This document shows positions 58,401-64,000 of a DNA stretch of 64,000 nt, in pieces. This stretch comes from Timema cristinae (taxonomy: Eukaryota > Arthropoda > Insecta > Phasmatodea > Timematidae). The DNA lies in contig JBCFYV010003508.1 of NCBI GenBank assembly GCA_039000515.1, forward strand, positions 49,579,611-49,643,610, in the 5' to 3' direction. The notes below the pieces were generated by a model. That model made no database searches. It was not told where the DNA came from and was given only the letters and a program-made list of their open reading frames with translations. Numbering within the stretch: the first letter of the stretch is position 1; every line of letters starts with the position of its first letter. Made by a program: the position numbers and the translations under genes.

Positions 58401-59284
58401 CATATCTATAAGAAAGAGGTAGAAAGAAAAGAAAACTACGAAACCTTAAAGAGGAAAGCTTGCTGCTATCTCTCAAATATATTAAAAAGTTCTGTTATGA
58501 GCCTATCAAAAATATCACCATTTTGTTGAATCTAGAGGCCTTTGTCATCAATTCTAGTCTCATAGCCCCGCAAATATGATTAAAAATTCGTTTAAAATGA
58601 GCTAATGTCAAATTTTCGCATATTTTGTCCTATTGATGAAATTCACACTAGAGGGTTGTTAAGGAAAAAGAGCCCTGTTGGAATCTTTAGACTATTTCGG
58701 CGTGAATCATATTTTGAAATAACGCATCGTAGAATAAAACTGAAAGTCTGTGATACAATTTCTCGCTAACAGAGGCGACCACCTCAACTTTCAGGCCTAT
58801 TATGTAATTTGTCGACCCGTCAAATGTCTTTAAAAAATGTATTTTACAAATATTTAATAAAACATTTTCTGTGTTAACGTTTTACCAAAGGAAATGTATA
58901 AATGTGAAAGTTTAACCTGGACCAGTTGCAAACATAAACTCCATACTTGAGCCAAAGTGTATTTCCTTTTAATTAATGGAACAGCTTTGGTGACTTTATA
59001 TTTTTCAAAGTTTCACAGTCCAGTCATAACATTTTTTAACATGATTGGTGTCCATTTTTCGTAATCTCATATATTGCACAGACTTTGGAAAAAATTGTGG
59101 TGTAATGTAAGGTCAGACATTTTTATAAAACAATATTACTCTTTTTTAAAATAATTATGACTGAGTAATGCGGGCCTGGTACTTACCGACAGTTCCTGGT
59201 GGTGGGGGTTGCGCCATCACAGGGGGTGGGTTCATTCCGTATGCGGGGGGTGGGCCCTGGGGCTGGGTACCTGGTTGGTTCGTT
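49304..59284 (-). CDS. LITAF-domain protein with two alternative terminal exons
   Basis: A LITAF/SIMPLE-family protein: small, zinc-binding, monotopic membrane proteins of late endosomes and lysosomes that recruit NEDD4-type ligases and ESCRT factors. Exons 59284-59187 and 54880-54739 join to either 50263-50161 (form a) or 49406-49304 (form b). Exon 1 is Pro-rich with a PPAY (PPxY) motif. Exon 2 has the first zinc knuckle CPSC, a VQTRVEHENATKTH stretch and the start of the membrane-embedded segment LFALLLCLIG. The last exon supplies PYCTDSCK and the second knuckle HYCPSC. Exon 1 begins at an acceptor AG, so an upstream exon may exist; the Met at 59233-59235 could also serve as start, giving about 98 residues. 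A 2.4 kb minisatellite fills half of the intron after exon 2. Confidence 0.92.
50161..50263 (-). CDS. LITAF gene alternative last exon, form a
   Basis: Acceptor TTTGCAG; the first base completes Gly from exon 2. It encodes CWPCAVIPYCTDSCKSTN, HYCPSCGAYLGAYDN and TAA. Candidate polyadenylation hexamers (TTTATT on the plus strand) lie at 49950-49955 and 49895-49900. Confidence 0.92.
50947..50973. repeat. (GA)n microsatellite
   Basis: About 12 GA dinucleotides in the LITAF gene intron. Confidence 0.9.
51350..51482 (-). mobile_element. SINE-B fragment
   Basis: Reversed AAATGTACCTGCATTTGTGT and ACATTCGACTAGGGTTCGAA, followed by CCCATCACTGCTAG, match the body and B box of the family. Confidence 0.5.
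52100..52278 (+). mobile_element. SINE-B 3' part
   Basis: GTCGGGTGTACTAAGGGTGG, TTCTCCCTCTACACAAATGT and AGCCCGAATAGGTAGTAAAT follow the family order. It ends about 65 bp before the minisatellite. Confidence 0.65.
52343..54732. repeat. ~47 bp minisatellite abutting LITAF exon 2
   Basis: About 50 copies of a 43-49 bp unit with GTAGATGTGTGTGAATGTAG, (AG)n, GTGTTGTTTG and AGGCACA. Length varies in the GT and AG runs. From about 53280 to 54180 three unit types (AGGCAC with GTGTTG, AGGGAC with a shortened GAGTTG, AGGGAC with GATAGAG) follow each other repeatedly, a higher-order block of about 140 bp. Minus-strand frames stay open for more than 780 codons; this is a repeat artefact. Confidence 0.96.
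54739..54880 (-). CDS. LITAF gene exon 2 (first zinc knuckle and membrane segment)
   Basis: Acceptor TGTGTCAG, donor ATCGG/GTGAGT, 142 nt. It encodes VIVGGATGLGPNPSNIQ, CPSCHHSVQTRVEHENATK and THLFALLLCLIG. The minisatellite starts within a few bases of the donor. Confidence 0.93.
55559..55740 (-). mobile_element. SINE-A, 5' truncated, 11 bp TSD
   Basis: Direct repeats CTGTAGCTATT at 55548-55558 and 55741-55751 flank (ATT)n, CTACCCGTTCGGGTTATACG, GGGATCCGAACCACGGTGGA and CCTGGCATTCCCCACATTC. Confidence 0.9.
56106..56216 (-). CDS. Possible terminal exon of an unrecognised gene
   Basis: After a CCAG acceptor, 36 codons and a TAA: SYCCPPMLASFLQNLTKKGY, then LDVQQPQCRGEYLIGV. The spacing of Cys and the LASFLQN and PQCRGEYL pieces faintly recall a leucine-rich-repeat C-terminal cap. 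It lies inside the LITAF gene's first intron on the same strand, with no partner exon found. It may be chance. Confidence 0.2.
   Translation of the reverse strand, partial: SYCCPPMLASFLQNLTKKGYLDVQQPQCRGEYLIGV
56387..56647 (+). CDS. Possible exon ending at a reiterated donor (unrecognised)
   Basis: An open frame encodes PATGATPRVGLYTESVDGPV, QTTVGGPAAQRPLCFERLR and HLVCGQNKSSGLDGK, ending at GGGAAG/GTAAGA, which is the first boundary of the 77 bp array. GC content is raised compared with its surroundings. I cannot assign a family, the 5' boundary is unknown, and other frames are also open. Confidence 0.2.
56648..57108. repeat. 77 bp minisatellite, six copies
   Basis: Units begin GTAAGACTCGCACAACACCG at 56648, 56725, 56802, 56879, 56956 and 57032, and the array ends at 57108. 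They are almost identical (one single-base deletion in unit 5). Each unit ends AACATGTCAGTGAAG directly before GTAAGA, so every junction looks like an AAG/GTAAGA donor. Confidence 0.96.
58025..58220. mobile_element. Foldback MITE-E
   Basis: GAGTTTAATTTTCCTCACCT, GGTGATTTCAACAATTG is mirrored by GATATCAACAGGTGAAGAAA, ATTAAACTCTAGG. Related pieces lie near 27640 (GGTGATATCAACAGTTGTTG), 46736 (CACCTGGTGAAGAAAATTAA) and 55935. Confidence 0.7.
59187..59284 (-). CDS. LITAF gene exon 1 (Pro-rich, PPxY)
   Basis: Acceptor TTTTCCAG, donor GTCG/GTAAGT. In the frame fixed by exon 2 it encodes NQPGTQPQGPPPAYGMNPPP, then VMAQPPPPGTV. PPAY matches the PPxY motif by which LITAF proteins bind WW domains of NEDD4 ligases. 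Confidence 0.85.
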
Positions 59285-59586
59285 CTGGAAAATAAATATA
59301 AATATCATAGCTTTTAAACTTATGAAATAAGCATATACATATAATTAAATATTGTGTATGAACATTACACACGTTCCAGCATCTAGGCACCAGTTTATTT
59401 GACTAACCAGTTAGGCTGGGGTTCGATACCCAACCGGATGTATTGAGTGTGTTTCCTCTGCACAACAACACAATCTGATGGATCTCATTAAAATATCATC
59501 CTCTTCTTTGTGAGACAGTTTATAGCAAGATGGGAGTCAAGATAAGAGTTATATTATAGATTTCTTAAACAATCTTAACGTAGCTT

Positions 59587-59824
59587 ATTATAAAGGCTCT
59601 TTATGGCCCAGAGACTTGGACGATAGGGAAACCATAGAAGAATAAAAGCTGGAAGCCTTTGAAGCACGTTACTGGAGAAGATTCCATGGACAGACATAAT
59701 TATTGTGGAGAACCATCAACGAATGAAGACTTGCTGGATTGGGCATCTAAATAGACACTGTCTAGCCATAGTAGAAACCATAGAAGGACGACCAAGACTC
59801 CAGTTCATCAAGATATTCATCTAA
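59587..59824 (+). pseudogene. Decayed non-LTR retrotransposon reverse-transcriptase tail
   Basis: Three frames must be combined, with several stops: IIKALYGPETWTIGK, then KLEAFEARYWRRF and RTINE, then WIGHLNRHCLAIVETIEGRP and RLQFIKIFI. The order LYGSETWT, LEAFE.WRR, WIGH, I.EGRPR is the usual C-terminal signature of LINE-type reverse transcriptases (RTE/CR1-like groups). It is an old, inactive remnant. Confidence 0.75.
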
Positions 59825-59924
59825 ACATTTAGACTTGGATATAACTTGCTGTCAACAGGGATAAATGGAGGGAGAAAGTGTTGCTGATCAAGATTGAGGA
59901 ATAAAACAAGAACAAAGTATAAAT

Positions 59925-61740
59925 TAATAAATTACTGGTCTAGTAACAAGATTATTACTTTCTTATTTTTATAACAATGGTAGCACTTTTTTTCTTTTAA
60001 ATACTCGTCATGACAGTTATAACGGTGCCATCGCCCTTTTCGGTCTAGACGGCCATTGCGCAGTTATCGTGCGCAGCTCGGTGTGGACAAGGTTAGACAG
60101 ATGTTGGGTAGACAGACAGACGGACTGGTTATGGCCCGTCTACAACTTGTCGGACTAGCAATTACTCTTCTCTTAAATATAAAATAGACTGTCTACAATG
60201 AAAAGTCGCAAGACGTAATTTCAACCAATAGGAACAAACATCAAAGATGACTATAAAGGTTAAATTCATATTAACGTTTTCAAATAATAAATAAATTTAA
60301 AAAAATACTTAAATGGTTAAATACATATTTTAATTAAAAATCCTCTATTCATTCCTATACATTTCCAAGCGTTGTTGTCATAGACCAAATAACTTTATAT
60401 TGATTTTAGTAGTTCATCCATATTGTTTTTCTTATTGGCTGAACGCAAGCCAACGCAAGAGATGGACAGTGTTCATCTCTACCGACAAGAGGGTGCTGGT
60501 TCAGTAACTAGTTTTGAGAGAAAACGGTTGTGTTGTTACTGGCAGCGATTGTATCACCTTCATTTATAAAGACTGGTCCAATAAATAATCAATCAACGTG
60601 TTTATATTACAACATTTACTAAACAAACAAAGTTAATCAATCGAGTCACGCTGGTTCAAACTGGTGCACAGTCGTAACATTTGCCTCCAGATGATAATTC
60701 AGTGGATAATTCAGAAATAGAAAGTAATTTCTGTTGTGTTCAACCTTTTACGGATAATTTCGACACTAGCCGGCAAGGCTTAGATAGCGTTGAGTATACT
60801 ACTATTTGTAAAACTAAGCAACTTTCAATACGGATTGTATCGTTATTTGTATCCAGGAACCCAGATTGTATCGTTATTTGTATCCAGGAACCAGATTGTA
60901 TCGTGGCAATGCACTAACACTCGAAATGCCTCGTTTTGATACTTTCTTTTCCACTAAGGATAGCTTTGCCTAACTTACCCTAACCAAAACTAACCTAACC
61001 TAAACCCTAGCATTTTACATTATAAAGAAGAGAGAACATTTTGTTTTACCAATGAGTTCGTTATAAAACAGTGACACACGATTTGCATCCAACGAAAGAA
61101 AATGCATATATATTTACGAGATATAATGATGCTAGTTAGACGGTGTCTCCAATGTCTTACATATCAAGACTGTTTCCAACTCATAAAAGTGTTTATTTAA
61201 GGTATGAAATGCTGAGATGGAGGGTGAAATATCTCACTGCCTCTCACCAGGACATGGAGAGAGCCTCCACGAATGTAGTCCAGACACGACATTATTATAA
61301 TCTACAGAAAGTACAATGTGCGTGGCCTTGAGCATTCAATAACATGTTATACATGTAGCTAGACTCCTGTTACAGGGGGAAACTTGTTGCATGTAACAAG
61401 TTGCAGACAGTTTCCACGCAGAGCTGGGGATTGCTTTAAAATGTAACCTATCACACTAAGCAACTGCAACTTCTGGTGGGATACTCCTCACTGGAGTGTT
61501 TTTATACAGATCAACAGTTCATCAGATGAAGATGTAGACATATGAAAGTAATTAAAACAAGGGTTATTGACCACATATCCTCAAATGACGGGTAGTACAG
61601 ACCCTTATCCAGTCTTGAAGGTAACATCGTGACATCTTTCTTGGCCCGCGGTGGCAGCAACTAGTTGCCTCGTGTAATAGGGCCTTTGCTCTTATCATGC
61701 TCTTATCAAAGTGTTTAACACCAAATATTACTCGTGCACG
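59925..61740. other. Gene-free stretch upstream of the LITAF exons
   Basis: It is mostly AT-rich. A CpG-containing patch at about 60030-60150 (ACGGCCATTGCGCAGTTATC) could be the LITAF promoter or a 5' exon on the minus strand, but no start codon with a fitting phase-2 donor was found. A few CCTAACC-like repeats occur at about 60970-61010. Confidence 0.35.
60835..60907. repeat. Short 32-33 bp tandem duplication
   Basis: Just over two copies of CAGATTGTATCGTTATTTGT, ATCCAGGAAC. No gene is recognised around it. Confidence 0.75.
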
Positions 61741-61744
61741 TCCC

Positions 61745-61927
61745 AGACCCGTATCTGGTGCCATGCGGGCTAAGGCATCAGACTCGTGTCGTCTGGTTTT
61801 TCTAGAGACGGGGCTCGAATAACACCTGGTTTTACTGAGCGAGTCCCCTTCAACCCCTAGATGGTTTTTCACGCTCTCTCCACGCAAATGCGAGAACATT
61901 ACCGAACCTCCCTTAATCCATACAGTC
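61745..61927 (+). mobile_element. SINE-B copy, diverged
   Basis: A tRNA-like head (CCATGCGGGCTAAGGCATCA, CGGGGCTCGAATAAC) is followed by CTCTCTCCACGCAAATGCGA and CCGAACCTCCCTTAATCC. The ORFs across it on both strands are not genes. Confidence 0.6.
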
Positions 61928-62144
61928 CTTTTTCTCAAAATAATAACAATAATAAAACTAAAAAAACGCCATCCGCGTTGACCGCACAAAAAATATGTCT
62001 AGTGAAGATGTCTAGTAACACGAGCACAGCAACTAGACTCCAGACCATTAAATTACCATCTAGTTCAAGGAGACTTATCAGATTAAAAGTTGCACTTTTT
62101 TTGGTGTATATATTAAATTTAAATTCTCATAAAGTTCTTGAAAT

Positions 62145-62255
62145 TCGACACGTTAGCTCAGTCGGTAGCATGCCTGCCTAGCAGCCGGTAGTGGAGAATA
62201 TATGGCGTGAATAAAAAACTGACCACAGGCTGGGAACAATAATGGATGTAAAATA
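62145..62255 (+). mobile_element. SINE-C copy, internally deleted
   Basis: Head ACGTTAGCTCAGTCGGTAGC, ATGCCTGCCTAGC passes directly into the 3' part (GCCGGTAGTGGAGAATATA, ACCACAGGCTGGGAACAA). The middle of the element is missing. Confidence 0.6.
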
Positions 62256-62704
62256 TAGAAGTGTGATGCACTAATGTTTTGTAGATAATATTATTAAGTA
62301 AAATGACATCTAAGAATGTGTGTGTAGCACATAATTTTGGTTGGCAATAAGTGACCATCACATGAGCAGTAATTATCCGTGTGTGTCAAGTACGCTTATT
62401 GCGGCGATAAAACTAATTAAGATGGTGAAGCCCACGCCCGGTCCTCGCAGCGGGGTACAATGTTCACATCAGGCCTTGGACGTGTAGACCATACATTCAT
62501 ACGGTCAACGTTGACATAGCTCGATCTTGCTTGGAAGAACAATTCCTACCAGAACCCTAATAGATATGTGACGTCTACAGATCACACGACTTGACGTATG
62601 AACATAGATAGCTTGGTAGCTTTTGAAACTGTCAAGATCCTCGATAGAATTTCCATAAGGTCAGCTATTCAAGCTACTAGATCTTCTCTCACGTAAGGTG
62701 TCGG

Positions 62705-62962
62705 GATTCTGTGCTGGGGTCCGGGGTTCAATCCTCGGTCCCGACACAGATTTATCTGATTACCAAACCCTTTCTTCACCTTTGACAAGACGTGTATTAA
62801 TTACAACTTGTGAAAGTGGGGAATGCCAGGTCTCCACCGTGGTTCGGATCCCATGTTAAACTGTAGGTCCTCCATTTCATCTCACAATCACCCTACCATT
62901 ACACATTAGCGTAAGTGCGTATAACCTGAACGGGTAGTAAGACGCGGTGTTAATAATAATAA
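62705..62962 (+). mobile_element. SINE-A, 5' truncated, 11 bp TSD
   Basis: TTCTCTCACGT repeats at 62694-62704 and 62963-62973 flank a copy that keeps the B box (GGGGTTCAATCCTCGG), GTGGGGAATGCCAGGTCTCC, the shared tail and (TAA)n. The A box is lost. Confidence 0.9.
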
Positions 62963-63312
62963 TTCTCTCACGTCATACGTCAAGTCACTTCTGCTAGATA
63001 TGATCAATATTCTGCGAAATAACACTTGGTATTAATAAAGTGGTATCAATGTTGACCGAAGGAAATCTGTTTGTATTTTCTACTGGATCGCTGTAGGAAT
63101 AATCTGATCCTGACATTTAACAAAGTAATGTATTCGTACGTCAAGCCAAATGTTCTACAGCTGTCCTTTTCAGTCGTTTATTTTATACATTTTAGAAGAA
63201 GGTTTTTTTGTTATACAGTTTTAACAGCCATTTTTAGATGTCAAATATTCGTTTAGTAGAAAAAGAACACAATAGACGTCTTTTTTTCGATCTTTGTAAA
63301 CAATTTTTCTTT

Positions 63313-63605
63313 CGCACGGCGTCTTACTACCCGTCTGGGCGATAAGTTACGCTTATCACGAAATTACTAATGCAGTAGTATTTCTCTCTTATCGTCTTAC
63401 TATCAATTAGGGCCACACGTGCATTTCCACAAATGGCGTAGGTTTGAATAAAGCATCATTTAATGGCAGTATACTCGCATTAGTATGAAAGGAGAATAGA
63501 AATAAAAACTTTTAGGATAATAATACCCCAGTATACCCAGCTGGACTTCGAACTCCAGCCTTCCTGTGACCGATAAACCAGACAAGAAGCGAGACTGACT
63601 CATTA
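63313..63605 (-). mobile_element. SINE-B-like copy, diverged
   Basis: Reversed tail GGCGTCTTACTACCCGTCTG, body GGCAGTATACTCGCATTAGT, and reversed B box GGACTTCGAACTCCAGCC. Insertions have lengthened it. Confidence 0.55.
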
Positions 63606-64000
63606 GTCCATTTTTGAGATTTCCATTTTTCTTCTAAACGCGAAATTGTATTTCCAGAAATATATAATATGAAACGACTCTACATGTTTAGATTCTGTTT
63701 GTTTAATATTGTAATTATAGGATTCATTATAATTAACTCTTATTTAACAGAGTTATTTCTTGTTTATGTTGAGTTTTAATCAATGGTCTTTTTGTGACTG
63801 CTCTGTGAACCCAATAGGTTGTGACCCACAAGTTTGTTTAAGGTCAGGCCATGCGCTGCATATCGTCATAGCGAGTACATTCTGCTATGATTAGAGAAAA
63901 AAAGTTTATCGCGAAGTTAATGGATGGTGACTATATCATAAGCAGAAATAATGGGCAATAGGATGATTGGTTGAGCTTGTGACGTCACTAACTACACAAG

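Noticed and set aside
58263..58529. 88-codon plus-strand ORF
   Set aside because: No start context, splice sites, recognisable domain or conserved neighbour was seen. Length is within chance for this window.
60960..61010. Interstitial telomere repeat (CCTAA)n
   Set aside because: There are only a few irregular CCTAACC-like copies, too short and degenerate to claim.

Overview
The window is AT-rich animal nuclear DNA with small exons, long introns and many tRNA-derived short interspersed repeats (SINEs). Protein similarity and gene content (maleless and sunday driver orthologues, a LITAF-domain gene) point to an insect. The order cannot be fixed from sequence alone. There is no bacterial-style operon, CRISPR array, rRNA gene or convincing functional tRNA gene.

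Layout. (1) About 605-11973, minus strand: the 5' part of a JIP3/JIP4-family scaffold gene (Drosophila sunday driver, syd). Its ATG is at 11973 and the gene runs off the left edge. Intron 1 holds a 4.5 kb minisatellite of about 20 bp units. (2) 11974-16434: a head-to-head intergenic region with a hAT-like nonautonomous element and a SINE, both with target-site duplications. (3) 16435-43578, plus strand: a 23-exon maleless / RNA helicase A (DHX9) orthologue of about 1,240 codons. It has two dsRNA-binding domains, a tryptophan-rich MTAD-like segment, a complete DEIH helicase core and a Gly/Arg-rich tail. (4) 43579-49303: a convergent intergenic region without a recognisable gene. (5) 49304-59284, minus strand: a LITAF-domain gene with two tandem alternative terminal exons and a 2.4 kb minisatellite in the intron between exon 2 and those exons. 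(6) 59285-64000: SINEs, a decayed non-LTR retrotransposon fragment and no confident gene.

The most unusual signal is that several tandem arrays begin at, and copy, exon-intron junctions. After mle exon 6, a 40 bp unit containing the exon end and its GTGAGT donor is repeated about 15 times, and most units also carry a pyrimidine tract and CAG, so each resembles a 12-nt microexon. After mle exon 11, a 46 bp unit with the exon end and its GTAACA donor is repeated about 15 times. The LITAF array abuts the exon 2 donor and contains 13 bp of the exon end. A 77 bp array at 56.65 kb places AG/GTAAGA at every unit boundary.

The mle model is intact except for one extra A in exon 21 and a lost frame in the glycine-rich final exon. 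Uncorrected assembly indels are the simplest explanation for both. Very long ORFs across the two big arrays are artefacts of stop-poor repeat units and are not annotated as genes. All exon coordinates are hand-derived from splice consensus and protein homology, without transcript support.
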